From assembly GCA_035299065.1 (NCBI GenBank), contig DATGXI010000082.1, forward strand, positions 49,939-113,938: DNA of 64,000 bases. Direction: 5' to 3'. Position numbers and translations under genes: made by a program. Of the stretch, positions 9,129-19,588 are shown piece after piece (position 1 is the first letter of the stretch; the number at the start of each line of letters is the position of its first letter). The notes beneath the pieces are model-generated. The model did no database searches. It was not told the DNA's origin and worked only from the letters and a program-made list of their open reading frames with translations. This DNA is from DASPJQ01 sp035299065 (GTDB lineage Bacteria; Bacteroidota; Bacteroidia; Flavobacteriales_D; UBA2798).

Positions 9129-9863
9129 CTATTTCTGTATAAAGTTAATATCGCCCGTGGTTGACCAGCTTGAATTACTGCTGCTGGTTGAACTTCCCGA
9201 AGTATAACTGTTTGACGATGCATTGGAACTTTCAATCGTAAAGTGGCTTTCTTTATTCTTAAGTAGCTTAATTAAAAGAATGCTCGATTCACCTGTAACG
9301 GTTTCAGAATCAACGTTGGTTGTTGTGTTGGCCGAACCTCCTTCAGGTGTTGTTACAGTTGTTGTGGTTTGTGTGCGTGTTGCTGGTACAAGTATCATTT
9401 TTTCTTTGTTCTTTTCATCACCAATTCCACCGGTAAAATTCCAGGTGCCAGTTTCATCTGAAACTGTTGTTTCTTCTGTTGTTACATCAATACCTAAAAT
9501 CGGTTCAACCCAGGTATATTTTGTTGTGGTTGTTGATTTATAAGTTCCGTCTTTTTCAGTGGTGAGTGTTTGCGTAATGGTACCGTTTACAGTTGCAGAG
9601 GAGGTGGTTCCGCCATCAGGCGTATAGTCTGTTTTTTTTGTTACCGTTGCTCCATCGGTTGTGGTAATTGTTACAGTAGTTACATCGCCATTACTGTTGG
9701 TACTGGTTGATGTGGTGGTCATGTTGCTCAATGACCATTCTCCAGCCATACGCGCTTTTTTTGATCGGAATGAAAGACCAGGACCTTCTTCGTATTTTTT
9801 GCATGAGGGTGCGGTAAGACCAATAACAATGGCCATTGCCGTTAAACGTGTGATTTTTTTCAT
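9129..9863 (-). CDS. Ser/Thr-rich lipoprotein of unknown function
   Basis: 244 residues when started at MKKITRLTAMAIVIGL, with an AAGAAG-type ribosome-binding site just upstream. A longer frame to 9995 only adds sequence that overlaps tatD. The signal ends in lipobox APSC, followed by KKYEEGPGLSFRSKKARMAGEWSLS, a pattern familiar from Bacteroidota lipoproteins of lipocalin-like type. The rest is dominated by T/S/V/E runs (e.g. TTTSTSTNSNGDVTTVTITT) and ends in a serine/asparagine-rich tail, so a surface-exposed lipoprotein is likely. It is divergent from tatD. Confidence 0.78.
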   Translation of the reverse strand: MKKITRLTAMAIVIGLTAPSCKKYEEGPGLSFRSKKARMAGEWSLSNMTTTSTSTNSNGDVTTVTITTTDGATVTKKTDYTPDGGTTSSATVNGTITQTLTTEKDGTYKSTTTTKYTWVEPILGIDVTTEETTVSDETGTWNFTGGIGDEKNKEKMILVPATRTQTTTTVTTPEGGSANTTTNVDSETVTGESSILLIKLLKNKESHFTIESSNASSNSYTSGSSTSSSNSSWSTTGDINFIQK

Positions 9864-9970
9864 TTTTCTTCTTTTAAAGTTTTTAAAGTGCTGTATTTCT
9901 CTCAAAAACGTTTGCTTTTTTGAGTTCAGGGGGGACGAATCCTTAAAATTTCCGTTATTTGCAAAACAAA

Positions 9971-10744
9971 ATGGAATTAACAGACACACATTCACATATT
10001 TATCTTCCTGAATTTAAGGATGATATAGACGCTGTAATCAAGTCCTGCAAACAGTCAGGTATACAACGCATTTTTTTACCCAACATTGATCTTGAAAGTA
10101 TTGATGCCGTATTGAATTTATCCAATACGTATCAGGGTACATGTTTTCCCATGATGGGCATTCACCCTTGCAGTGTTTTTGCCGATTTTGAAGAAGTGCT
10201 TGCCAAAATTAAACCGCTTTTTAGCCAACACAAGTTTTATGCTGTGGGCGAAATAGGAATTGATTTATATTGGGATAAAACATTTATTGAGCAACAAAAA
10301 ATTGCTTTTGCACAGCAAATTGAATGGGCCAAGGAAATGAATTTACCAATTGTTATTCATGTGCGCGAATCATTCAATGAAGTATTTGAAATAGTAGATA
10401 AATTAAACGATGAGCGCTTAACCGGCATTTTTCATTGTTTTACGGGCGATGCACAACAGGCGCAACACATCATTAATTATGGCGGGTTCAAAATTGGCAT
10501 TGGCGGTGTTGTTACGTACAAAACATCAACGTTGCCCGAAGTATTAAAATCGGTACCACTTGAACACATTGTGTTGGAAACCGACTCGCCTTACCTGCCC
10601 CCTGTTCCATTCAGGGGCAAACGTAACGAAAGTGCTTATGTCATGTACGTGGCTAAAAAATTAGCAGAAATTTATGAAATGCCCATGGCAAAAATTGCCG
10701 ATGTAACTACAAAAAATGCCAACCAGGTATTCCAATTGAATTAA
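9971..10744 (+). CDS. tatD: TatD family metal-dependent DNase / hydrolase
   Basis: 257 residues starting at MELTDTHSHIYL. A TTG at 9959 would add four residues but is less likely. TIM-barrel amidohydrolase motifs appear in order: DTHSH metal site, GIHPC, GEIGIDLYWDK, VIHVRES, FHCFTGD, ETDSPYLPPVPFRGKRNES. TatD proteins are cytoplasmic Mg2+-dependent 3'-5' nucleases linked to DNA repair and fragmentation. The stop is 4 bases from the asparaginase start, so the two genes form an operon. Confidence 0.93.
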   Translation: MELTDTHSHIYLPEFKDDIDAVIKSCKQSGIQRIFLPNIDLESIDAVLNLSNTYQGTCFPMMGIHPCSVFADFEEVLAKIKPLFSQHKFYAVGEIGIDLYWDKTFIEQQKIAFAQQIEWAKEMNLPIVIHVRESFNEVFEIVDKLNDERLTGIFHCFTGDAQQAQHIINYGGFKIGIGGVVTYKTSTLPEVLKSVPLEHIVLETDSPYLPPVPFRGKRNESAYVMYVAKKLAEIYEMPMAKIADVTTKNANQVFQLN

Positions 10745-10748
10745 AACC

Positions 10749-11777
10749 ATGAGCCAGCAACCCAATATATTACTAATTTATACAGGTGGAACCATTGGCA
10801 TGGTTGAAGATCCTGCAACAGGACAATTAAAGCCTTTTGACTTTAATCACCTGCATGCACAAATTCCTGAGCTCAATAAACTCAATGTACAATTAACCTG
10901 TATTTCGGTTAAGCAACCCATTGATTCAAGCAATATGGATCCGGCACGCTGGACCGAAATTGCAAACCTTATTGCTGAAAATTACAAAACGTATGATGGG
11001 TTTGTTGTTTTACACGGAAGTGATACCATGGCTTACACCGCATCGGCTTTAAGTTTTATGCTGCAGCATGTAAACAAACCCGTAATTTTAACCGGTTCGC
11101 AATTGCCCATAGGAACCATTCGAACTGATGGAAAAGAAAATATTTTAACCACCATTGAAATTGCCGCTGCACGCGAAAACGAAAAACCTGTTATTAGTGA
11201 AGTGTGTATATATTTTGAGTATAAATTATTTCGCGGAAACCGTACATCAAAAATAAGCACCACACAATTCAATGCTTTCAGTTCATCCAATTATCCATTG
11301 CTGGCCGAAGCCGGTGTTACCATACAATACAATCACCAGGCCCTTCACAAACTAACGAACAATGGACTAACGTTGTTTACGGGGTTTGACACCAGTTTAA
11401 CCATTATTCGTATTTTTCCAGGCATACAGGCCGCACAACTTAAACACATGCTGGCGTTGCCTGGGTTAAAAGCAGCCATAATTGAAACATTTGGTGCAGG
11501 TAACATGACTACAGCAGAAGACGTGCTAAATGAGCTAAGGTCATTTATTGCTGCAGGAAAATCAATTGTTAACATTACACAATGCCATACCGGGGCCGTT
11601 GAACAGGGTAAATACGAAACTTCTTCGAAACTCAACAGTATTGGCGTTATTTCAGGTCATGACATGACAACCGAAGCTGCTCTTACCAAACTTATGTATT
11701 GCCTGGGCAAAAACATGGACCAAAACCAGGTAAAATGGGCCTTTGGCGAAAGCTGGTGTGGCGAAGTTACCGTGTAA
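10749..11777 (+). CDS. ansA: Type I L-asparaginase
   Basis: 342 residues, the normal length for the cytoplasmic enzyme that hydrolyses asparagine to aspartate and ammonia. The first catalytic Thr lies in ILLIYTGGTIGM, and the second motif HGSDTMAYTASALSF carries the catalytic T-D pair and Lys neighbourhood. GNRTSKISTTQFNAFSSSNYPLLAEAG is also typical of type I. No signal peptide is visible, which fits type I rather than periplasmic type II. It is co-transcribed with tatD. Confidence 0.92.
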   Translation: MSQQPNILLIYTGGTIGMVEDPATGQLKPFDFNHLHAQIPELNKLNVQLTCISVKQPIDSSNMDPARWTEIANLIAENYKTYDGFVVLHGSDTMAYTASALSFMLQHVNKPVILTGSQLPIGTIRTDGKENILTTIEIAAARENEKPVISEVCIYFEYKLFRGNRTSKISTTQFNAFSSSNYPLLAEAGVTIQYNHQALHKLTNNGLTLFTGFDTSLTIIRIFPGIQAAQLKHMLALPGLKAAIIETFGAGNMTTAEDVLNELRSFIAAGKSIVNITQCHTGAVEQGKYETSSKLNSIGVISGHDMTTEAALTKLMYCLGKNMDQNQVKWAFGESWCGEVTV

Positions 11778-11974
11778 TTCTTTTGAACGTTGATGACCCT
11801 GATCATCATGATTTGTAAGGATAAAGACTAAATAAATCGTGTCATCATCAACAAAAAGTCGGGTAGCGGCTTTATCCTATTTATAAAGGAGACATGCTCG
11901 TCAAAATCAACTGTCATCATGACCATCAGCCTCATCAGCGTGCTTAATTACCGAAATCTCCTTACATTTACACC
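11778..11974. repeat. Intergenic region with nested inverted repeats
   Basis: TGATGACCCTGATCATCATG (from 11791) is partly complementary to TCATCATGACCATCAGCC (from 11914). Inside this lies a perfect 9-bp pair, AGGATAAAG (11818-11826) and CTTTATCCT (11870-11878). The arrangement suggests a folded RNA or a dispersed repeat of TGATGA type. A -7-like TACATTTA at 11963-11970 lies just before the TPR-CHAT start. No gene is visible. Confidence 0.45.
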
Positions 11975-14900
11975 ATGCGTCTTTACCTCGTAATACCATT
12001 ATTAATCCTCTCAGGAAAAATTTATTCCCAGGAATGGATACAGGCCGACTTTGAAAAATTTGTTGGCGAATACCAGGAACAAAAATTACCCGAAGCATTG
12101 GCAACCGGTGAACTTATTCTTGATAAGCTCGAAAAAAACAACCGTACTGATACCGTATATAGTTTTGTAGCGTATTACATGGGCCAAATATCCTTTTCGC
12201 AAGCGGATTATGTAAATGCGGCTAAATGGGCTGGTAAAGCACGTGGCTCACGTGCAAAATGGCAGGGTACAAATAATTTGGAATATGCAGCAGCAACCTA
12301 TTTCTATGGTATTTGCTTTGGATACGCACTCGACTATCAAACCTGTTTGCCTTACATGGAAGAAGCAGCTTCTATTTGCAAAAGTTTATTAGGCGAAATT
12401 CATCCGTACACCTTGCATTACTACAACCAACTGGCGCATACCATGAGTACAGCTGGCTCCTATCACCGCGCAATGGGCATTGCTGAAAAAAACTGGGAAC
12501 TGGTTCAAAAAAATTATAAAACAACCGACAGCATGTACATTGTGCAGTACAACGCCATTTCGCAGTTTTATACCGTTACCAAACAATACGAAAAGTCCGA
12601 GCCGTTTTTTTTACAGGCACTGGACTATACTGAAAAAACGTTTGGTAAAGAATCAACCTATTATTACCAAACGGTTCAACAGGCACTTAAATTTTACAAA
12701 CTGGCGCAATGGCCCGAGAAGGCTGAAAAAATGTACCGCACCATTCTGGAAATTTATTTACTGGCCGGAAAAGGAGAAAAGGGAAGTGAATATTATTATT
12801 GCCTTGATTCTACCGCACGTTATTTAATGGAAGTGGGTTATTATGAAAAAGCACAAAAAGCATTTGAGGAATCAAGTCAATTAACCGAGAAATTAATCGG
12901 AAAAAAATCAGCTGAATTTGCACAATCCTTAAACAACATTGCGGTTACTCTTGAAAAACAGGGAAAATATAAGGAGGCCGAAAAAATGTACTTGAAAACG
13001 CTTGAACTTAAAGCCGCTGTATACAAGAAAAAAAGTGGATTTTATGCGCTGTCGCTTTTCAACCTGTCGGTATTGTATTATTACATGGGCGAATATGAAA
13101 AGGCTAACCAACGCGCAAAAGAAGCCCTGGATACCTTTGAAGAAGTTTACGGCAAAGAAAGTTTTGACTACGCCATGGCACTGGCCAATGCAGCAAGCCT
13201 GTTTAATTCAGCTGAAAAAAATCAACAGGGATTGCAAATGCTGGAACAAAGCATATCCATCTATAAAAAATTAAATAAAACCGAAAGTCCTGAATACCTT
13301 GTAGCGCTTGACCAGCTTGCACGCCTGCATGCCAATATGAATGAATATAAAAAAGCTGAAGCTGCATTTAGCGAAGAAATAGCCTTGCGTGAGAAAATAC
13401 AGGGAAAAGACCATGTAGACCTTGGTAGTGCCTTGTTTAATTTTGCGAATTTTGAAACCAGTCGCGGCCGTTTTTACGAAGCTGAAAAAATGCTGGACCG
13501 CGCTTTTACCATACAAGAAAAAGCATTGGGTAAAAATCATGTAGATTGTGCCAAAATAAAACAAAGCCTGGCCGATGTGTATGCAGTTAGCGGACGGTAC
13601 ACCAAGGCTGAGAAAGCATACGATGAGTGTGCTGATATTTTTCACAAAACCATTGGTAAATTACATCCTGAATACGCCATTTACCTGGGCAACCGTGGGT
13701 TGTTCTATTTCAAAAAAGGCGAGTTCGAAAAAGCCGAAAAATACATTGAACAGGCTATGCGCATACAGCACGATACGTATGGAAAAGAAAGTGAACAAAA
13801 CATTGCGCTGTACAATAACATGGGGCTGATTAAAATGGCCAAACACAATTATAAAGAAGCTGAAAAAATATTTAACTGGTGCAGCAATAAAACAAAACTG
13901 ATTTATGGCGATAAGAATGCAGGATACGCCATTTCGCTCAACAGCCTGGCCAACCTCTACTATGAATTGGGCAATTATCCTAAGTCGCAGGAACTTTACG
14001 AAAAAGCACTGGCCATAAGAAAAGAGGTATTTGGTGACAAACAGCAGGAATACGCTTCGGCACTCAATAACCTTGGTTCCGTATACCTGGCAAAAGCATA
14101 CGCTGCAAAGGATGAAAAAGAACGCAATGATTTATCGCTTGCTGCCGTGGTGTACTTTAAAAAAGGATTAGCCATTGACAGTGTTATTTTCGGATCAGGC
14201 AACATTGAACTTACCGGTTATTACAACAACCTGGCCGAGGCTTACCGTTTGCGCAAAGAAGTTGAAAAAGCAAACGAATTGTATGCACGTTGTATAGCCA
14301 TCGAAAACAAGGAGCTGGGACCTACAAACGCACAGTCAGCCGTAACGTTAAGCAATTTTGGTTTGCTCTATGCAGGAACAGGAGATTACAAACAGGCCAT
14401 TGATTTCCTTGTGAAATCAAATACTATGTATGAACGTGTTTTTGGAAAAGCAAGCCCCAATGCTGTAAATGCGCAGGCCAATCTTGCTTATGTTTATGAT
14501 TTATCAGGTGATAATGCAAAAGCCGAAAATATGTATGACCAGGCAATGGAAACACGGCAAAAAGAATTTCAACGCAATTTTACGTTTTTGTCGGAAGAAG
14601 AAAAAGAACGTTTTGTTGCCTCAATGTCACTTGTACAAAACCAGTTCAACGCGTTTGCATTGAAAGTAAAAAATCAAAATAAAGACATTGTTTCGAAAGT
14701 ATATGCGGCAGAAATAAAAAACAAGGGGGCTTTGCTTCGTTCATCGACCCGTATGAAAAATGCTGTATTGGCCAGCGGTGATGCAGCACTTATTGACACG
14801 TACAACAATTGGAGCGATGTCAAACAACAATTATCCGTTTTATATTCAATTCCCATCGAAAACCGTGAAATAAGTGTTGACGAACTGGAAAATAAAGCCA

Positions 14901-16156
14901 ACCAATTGGAAAAACTGCTTATTGAAAAATCATCTGATATAAAGAATGCTATTTCGGAAATAAATATTACTTACAGAGAGGTGAAAGAAAAATTATTGCC
15001 AACACAAGCTGGTATTGAGTTCATTCATTTTACCCTGGAAAACACAACTGCCGAAGATGTGTATTGTGCGCTTGTGATAAGAAAAAACTACGAGCGCCCT
15101 GAAATGGTTCAGCTGTGTACCGCCCGCCAACTCGATTCCCTGCTTGGCTCACACGCCAACAACCTTGATTATGTTAAAGCGCTGTATGATCCGCAAGGAA
15201 AATTATATAAAACCATTTGGGCTCCACTGGAAAATCACCTGGAAGGAGTAAATGAAGTTTTTTATTCGGCTACCGGGCTGTTGCACAAGGTTTCCTTTTC
15301 TTCACTTCGTAAACCAGGTGGAAGCTACATTGCCGAACAATACCAGCTGCATGCCTTAAACACAACGGCTGCAATCCTAACATTTGTGCCCACCGGTTTT
15401 GATCCTGCAAAATCAACCATGGCCATGTTTGGTGGTGTAAAATACACTACCGATCAAACAAAAAATGAAGTGTGGAAATATTTAGCGGGAACCCTTGCCG
15501 AAGCAAATGACATAAAAAACGTGGTGAGTAAAAGTGGGATGATGGCTAGTGCATATACGGGCACCGAGGCTACCGAAAAAAACCTGAAACAACTGGACGG
15601 CAAAAAATCACCTGAGCTTTTACACGTAGCCACGCACGGATTCTTTTTTGGTGACCCTGAAGAAACCAAAAAACAAATTCATGTAGAGGATGTGGAAAGT
15701 GTGGATTTTCGCGGAGGCTCGCGCGGTACAAAAACACTGGTTGAAAATTCAAATCCCCTCATGCGTAGCGGTATTGTACTGGCAGGAGCAAACGATATCT
15801 GGAACGAAGAAAGCAAATCAGAGGAAGATGGCGTGCTTACTGCTTATGAAGTTTCACTCCTTAATTTACAAAACACCAAACTCACGGTACTTTCAGCATG
15901 CGAAACCGGCTTGGGTGATATCAAAGGCAGCGAAGGCGTATACGGTTTGCAACGCGCATTCCGCATAGCAGGCGTAAAACAATTGATCATGAGTTTATGG
16001 CAGGTTCCCGATAAAGAGACCGAAGAATTCATGGTGAACTTTTATACCAACCTGGTCAAACTTAAAAACACCAACAAGGCTTTCGAAGCCACGCAAAAAG
16101 CCATGCGCGCTAAATATGAACCTTATTATTGGGGTGCTTTTGTGTTGATTGAGTAG
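11975..16156 (+). CDS. Exported TPR-CHAT (caspase-like) protein, large paralogue
   Basis: 1393 residues with signal peptide MRLYLVIPLLILSGKIYSQ. About residues 30-900 are kinesin-light-chain-type TPRs of roughly 42 residues, e.g. ALNNLGSVYLAKAY and 'a..y.eAl.i.e...G..hp.ya..l.nla.ly...G.y.kAe'. A coiled linker (about 900-1020) leads to a CHAT peptidase domain (about 1030-1393). Both catalytic residues are present: His1221 in LLHVATHGFF and Cys1309 in VLSACETGLGD. The end WQVPDKETEEFM...KAMRAKYEPYYWGAFVLIE is typical. The protein is predicted to be periplasmic or surface-exposed; the target is unknown. A close paralogue follows 45 bases later. TPR-CHAT proteases act as separase-like or gasdermin-activating enzymes elsewhere, but these two have export signals. 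Confidence 0.9.
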   Translation: MRLYLVIPLLILSGKIYSQEWIQADFEKFVGEYQEQKLPEALATGELILDKLEKNNRTDTVYSFVAYYMGQISFSQADYVNAAKWAGKARGSRAKWQGTNNLEYAAATYFYGICFGYALDYQTCLPYMEEAASICKSLLGEIHPYTLHYYNQLAHTMSTAGSYHRAMGIAEKNWELVQKNYKTTDSMYIVQYNAISQFYTVTKQYEKSEPFFLQALDYTEKTFGKESTYYYQTVQQALKFYKLAQWPEKAEKMYRTILEIYLLAGKGEKGSEYYYCLDSTARYLMEVGYYEKAQKAFEESSQLTEKLIGKKSAEFAQSLNNIAVTLEKQGKYKEAEKMYLKTLELKAAVYKKKSGFYALSLFNLSVLYYYMGEYEKANQRAKEALDTFEEVYGKESFDYAMALANAASLFNSAEKNQQGLQMLEQSISIYKKLNKTESPEYLVALDQLARLHANMNEYKKAEAAFSEEIALREKIQGKDHVDLGSALFNFANFETSRGRFYEAEKMLDRAFTIQEKALGKNHVDCAKIKQSLADVYAVSGRYTKAEKAYDECADIFHKTIGKLHPEYAIYLGNRGLFYFKKGEFEKAEKYIEQAMRIQHDTYGKESEQNIALYNNMGLIKMAKHNYKEAEKIFNWCSNKTKLIYGDKNAGYAISLNSLANLYYELGNYPKSQELYEKALAIRKEVFGDKQQEYASALNNLGSVYLAKAYAAKDEKERNDLSLAAVVYFKKGLAIDSVIFGSGNIELTGYYNNLAEAYRLRKEVEKANELYARCIAIENKELGPTNAQSAVTLSNFGLLYAGTGDYKQAIDFLVKSNTMYERVFGKASPNAVNAQANLAYVYDLSGDNAKAENMYDQAMETRQKEFQRNFTFLSEEEKERFVASMSLVQNQFNAFALKVKNQNKDIVSKVYAAEIKNKGALLRSSTRMKNAVLASGDAALIDTYNNWSDVKQQLSVLYSIPIENREISVDELENKANQLEKLLIEKSSDIKNAISEINITYREVKEKLLPTQAGIEFIHFTLENTTAEDVYCALVIRKNYERPEMVQLCTARQLDSLLGSHANNLDYVKALYDPQGKLYKTIWAPLENHLEGVNEVFYSATGLLHKVSFSSLRKPGGSYIAEQYQLHALNTTAAILTFVPTGFDPAKSTMAMFGGVKYTTDQTKNEVWKYLAGTLAEANDIKNVVSKSGMMASAYTGTEATEKNLKQLDGKKSPELLHVATHGFFFGDPEETKKQIHVEDVESVDFRGGSRGTKTLVENSNPLMRSGIVLAGANDIWNEESKSEEDGVLTAYEVSLLNLQNTKLTVLSACETGLGDIKGSEGVYGLQRAFRIAGVKQLIMSLWQVPDKETEEFMVNFYTNLVKLKNTNKAFEATQKAMRAKYEPYYWGAFVLIE

Positions 16157-16201
16157 AACACCTCTTTTACCCACCATTAGACGAATATAAAACTGAAGCC
16201 A

Positions 16202-19200
16202 ATGAAATCTATCCTTTTGCTTTTATCCTTTTCAGGTATTGCTTTTTCAACTTTTTCACAAACCAAAGAAGTTGACTCATTGTTAAGCATATTGCCAAAA
16301 ATGAAAGAAGACACCAGCAAGGTAAATGTGCTTAACATTCTTAGTGAAAAAGCCGGTTGGCGAATAAGAAAATACGATGATGCCTTAAAATACGCCAACA
16401 ACGCTTTGCCTTTAGCCGAAAAACTTAAATTTAAAAAAGGACAGGCCAACGCCTTCAACAACCTTGGTAACATAAACAATGAGCAAAAAAACACTGTTAA
16501 AGCCTTGGAATACCATGAAAAAAGTTTGGCACTGCGCAAAGAAATTGGCGACAAATTTGGTATGGGAAGATCCCTAAACAACATTGGGCTTATTAATTAT
16601 AATATTGGGAATTACGATGAGGCAATTGCATATTATGAGCAAAGCCTGGATGTAAGAACCAAAATAGGTGACAAGGCAGGAATGGCCTCAACGCTAAATA
16701 ACATGGGTATTGCTCATGAAAATAAACTTAACTATGCCAAAACACTTGAATATTATGAAAAAAGTTTGGCTATTCGATACGAATTAGGTGCAAAACCGGC
16801 AATAGCTAATTCACTTAATAACATTGGAAACATTTACAGGCGACAGGGAAATTACCAGAAGGCACTAAGGTATTATGAAGAAAGTTTAAAAACATATGAA
16901 GAGGTTGGCGATAAACGTGGAATTGCCGGAACACAAAGCAATATAGGCTTGATTTACGAACAATTGGGAGATTTTGCAAAAACCATTGAGTGTTATGAAA
17001 AAAGTCTGAACATATTTGAAAAAATAAACGACAAGCAAGGCGTTGCCCTTTGTATGAACAACATTGGTATCGTTTACGAAAATCAAGGTAATAACGCGAA
17101 ATCGCTCGAATACCATGAAAAAAGTCTTCAACTGCGCGAAAAGATTGGCGATAAAACAGGGATTGCCAGTTCGCTTAACAACATTGGCATTATCTATTTC
17201 AATCATGGCAACTATCAAAAGGCAATTGAGTACTATGACCAAAGTATGAAGATTGACGAAGCCATGAACAATAAACAGGCGGTTGCTTTATCGCAAAATA
17301 ATTTCGGCATCGTTTACAGGAAATTGGGAAACTATTCTTTGGCTATGGAATATTATGAAAAAAGCCTTAAACAATTTGAAGAAATTGGATCCAGGACCGG
17401 TATTGCAAATGCACTTAATAACATTGGAGTTGTTTATATAAGCATGGGTAATTATGATAAAGCGCTTGAATATTACCAAAAAAGCCTTGTCATATTTGAA
17501 GAAATACAACAAAAGGAAGCAACTGCCAATACACTTAATAACATTGGTCAAACACATGCTTTTATGCGCAACTTTAAAGAGGCTGTTAGCTGCAATAAAA
17601 AAGCCCTGCAAATCTCAAAAAGCATCAATACCGTTTATGATAAAAAAAACGCTTTGCGACTGCTTACCATCGCCTATACACAAAGTGACACGCTACCTAA
17701 AGCCAAGCGCCATGTAGAAGAGCTAGTAAAAGTTGTAAATGAAAATTTAAAAAACGACTATTTTACCCTATCGGAACAGGAAAAAGGTCTTTACTTTTCA
17801 CTAATGGAAGAGGATTTTGGACTTTACCACAATTTTACAGTACAGTATCATGATAAATATCCAGTACTTGCTGACACGGCTTATAACCTTGCGCTAGCTA
17901 ATAAAGGACTTTCATTAAAATCATCAACCGTTATGCGCAACGCCATACGTAAAAGCAATGACACAGTTCTTATCAGACAATACGATGACTGGTTAATACT
18001 AAAGCGTAAAATAAGTAAAGCGTATGAAACTGGTAAGGACGCGCGCGAATATGAATCCAAAGCCGAAATAGCGGAACGGGAGCTTGTAAAAAAATCAACT
18101 GCGTTTAATGACTTTGACAAATTGCTTAAACTTGATTGGAAACAAGTGCGGGCGGCTTTAAATAAAAACGAGGCCGCCATTGAATTTATACAATATAAAA
18201 ATCAACTGGATAAAGACAGCACCAAAAGAAACGATATTGTGTATGCTGCCTATATTATTCACAGGGGAAGCCTTCACCCACAAATAGTAAAATTGTGTAC
18301 AGAACAGGAATTAAAAGACATTATTGGCTCTCTACAGGGTAATAACCTTAGTTTTGTCAACCGTATTTATGGGACACGTAAAAAAGCTAAAAAAGAACTC
18401 TACCAAAAAACGTGGCAACCGTTGGAAAAGTATTTAACAGGAATAACCAATGTTTACTACTCACCAACTGGTTTGTTGCACAAAATTTCTTTTGCCGCAA
18501 TTAGCAAAGAGGATAACTTCTTTTTATGCGATGCCTACAACTTAAACCAACAAGGTAGCTCTGGAAAATTGGCCATCCCCGGCACCCATGTATTAAAAGG
18601 TAATGAAAATTATACGCTTATTGGCGGCATAAAATATACAAGCGATTCGTCTCAACAGGAAATGTGGGCTTATTTGCCGGGTACGCTTACCGAAACAAAA
18701 AACATACAAGTTGCCTTACAAAAGAAAAAACAACATGTGAACAGTTATACCGAACAAGAGGCCAGCGAAAGCAATTTTAAACAGCAAATTGCCCAAACCA
18801 ATATACTTCATATAGCCACACATGGATTCTTTTATCCCGACCCCGAACTATTGCAAAGAGAAAATGATATGGCAACCCTACATAATGAAACAGGCGTTAT
18901 TGCTTTTCGTGGCAGCCGCTATGCTGAATGGAGCTTTATAAAAAACAAAAATCCACTCATGCGATCGGGTATTGTACTTGCTGGGGCAAATGCTATTTGG
19001 AACACTAATGAATTTAACAATACCGAAGATGGTGTACTTACTGCTTTCGAAGTTTCAAACCTTGATATGCAACATACAAAATTAGTTGTGCTAAGCGCGT
19101 GTGAAACGGGTTTGGGGGATGTAAAAGGAAACGAAGGTGTTTTCGGCTTACAACGTTCATTTAAAATGGCTGGTGTTGAAAATTTAATCATGAGCCTTTG

Positions 19201-19357
19201 GCAAGTACCGGACAAAGAAACAAGTGAATTTATGCAAAGCCTATATAAAAATATTCTGGAATTAAAAAACATAAAAGCCGCGTTTAACCGCACACAAAAA
19301 GCCATGCGCAAAAAATACGACCCTTATTATTGGGGTGCTTTTGTGTTGATTGAATAA
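16202..19357 (+). CDS. Exported TPR-CHAT (caspase-like) protein, small paralogue
   Basis: 1051 residues with signal peptide MKSILLLLSFSGIAFSTFSQ. Around twelve highly regular 40-residue TPRs occupy about 40-510 (consensus A-L-E-Y-Y-E-K-S-L-x-I-x-E-x-I-G-D-K...LNNIGxIYxxxGNY). The CHAT domain (about 690-1051) keeps His874 in ILHIATHGFF and Cys967 in VLSACETGLGD. The last 100 residues are nearly alignable with the upstream paralogue, while the TPR parts differ in register and regularity, which suggests duplication followed by TPR remodelling. It is probably co-transcribed with 11975-16156. Confidence 0.9.
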   Translation: MKSILLLLSFSGIAFSTFSQTKEVDSLLSILPKMKEDTSKVNVLNILSEKAGWRIRKYDDALKYANNALPLAEKLKFKKGQANAFNNLGNINNEQKNTVKALEYHEKSLALRKEIGDKFGMGRSLNNIGLINYNIGNYDEAIAYYEQSLDVRTKIGDKAGMASTLNNMGIAHENKLNYAKTLEYYEKSLAIRYELGAKPAIANSLNNIGNIYRRQGNYQKALRYYEESLKTYEEVGDKRGIAGTQSNIGLIYEQLGDFAKTIECYEKSLNIFEKINDKQGVALCMNNIGIVYENQGNNAKSLEYHEKSLQLREKIGDKTGIASSLNNIGIIYFNHGNYQKAIEYYDQSMKIDEAMNNKQAVALSQNNFGIVYRKLGNYSLAMEYYEKSLKQFEEIGSRTGIANALNNIGVVYISMGNYDKALEYYQKSLVIFEEIQQKEATANTLNNIGQTHAFMRNFKEAVSCNKKALQISKSINTVYDKKNALRLLTIAYTQSDTLPKAKRHVEELVKVVNENLKNDYFTLSEQEKGLYFSLMEEDFGLYHNFTVQYHDKYPVLADTAYNLALANKGLSLKSSTVMRNAIRKSNDTVLIRQYDDWLILKRKISKAYETGKDAREYESKAEIAERELVKKSTAFNDFDKLLKLDWKQVRAALNKNEAAIEFIQYKNQLDKDSTKRNDIVYAAYIIHRGSLHPQIVKLCTEQELKDIIGSLQGNNLSFVNRIYGTRKKAKKELYQKTWQPLEKYLTGITNVYYSPTGLLHKISFAAISKEDNFFLCDAYNLNQQGSSGKLAIPGTHVLKGNENYTLIGGIKYTSDSSQQEMWAYLPGTLTETKNIQVALQKKKQHVNSYTEQEASESNFKQQIAQTNILHIATHGFFYPDPELLQRENDMATLHNETGVIAFRGSRYAEWSFIKNKNPLMRSGIVLAGANAIWNTNEFNNTEDGVLTAFEVSNLDMQHTKLVVLSACETGLGDVKGNEGVFGLQRSFKMAGVENLIMSLWQVPDKETSEFMQSLYKNILELKNIKAAFNRTQKAMRKKYDPYYWGAFVLIE

Positions 19358-19588
19358 GGCTGAGTGGTTGATTTTGAAATATTTTCATTTTTTTTTACGG
19401 GCATATTAAAAAAGCTCTACCTTTGTGGTAGACAATGATACAACACCTGTCAAATAGCTGTTTCAATTTTATCCCTTGGCGGGGATTACGAATGTATGGT
19501 ACATCTTGTACCAATGCCTGATAGGCTTTAAGGTCCTTTTCCGGCCGTAAACGGAAAAATTCACTATACCTTATTAAAACAAATTGAA
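19358..19588 (+). promoter_or_regulatory. Long leader with promoter box and hairpins upstream of the PAS-SpoIIE gene
   Basis: TACCTTTG at 19418-19425 matches the Bacteroidota -7 box and would give a leader of about 160 bases. The leader contains a perfect 7-bp inverted repeat TGGTACA-TCT-TGTACCA (19497-19513), a small GCCTGATAGGC hairpin and TTTTCCG...CGGAAAA (19537-19558). It could be a structured 5' UTR or an operator; I do not recognise a known riboswitch class. Confidence 0.4.
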
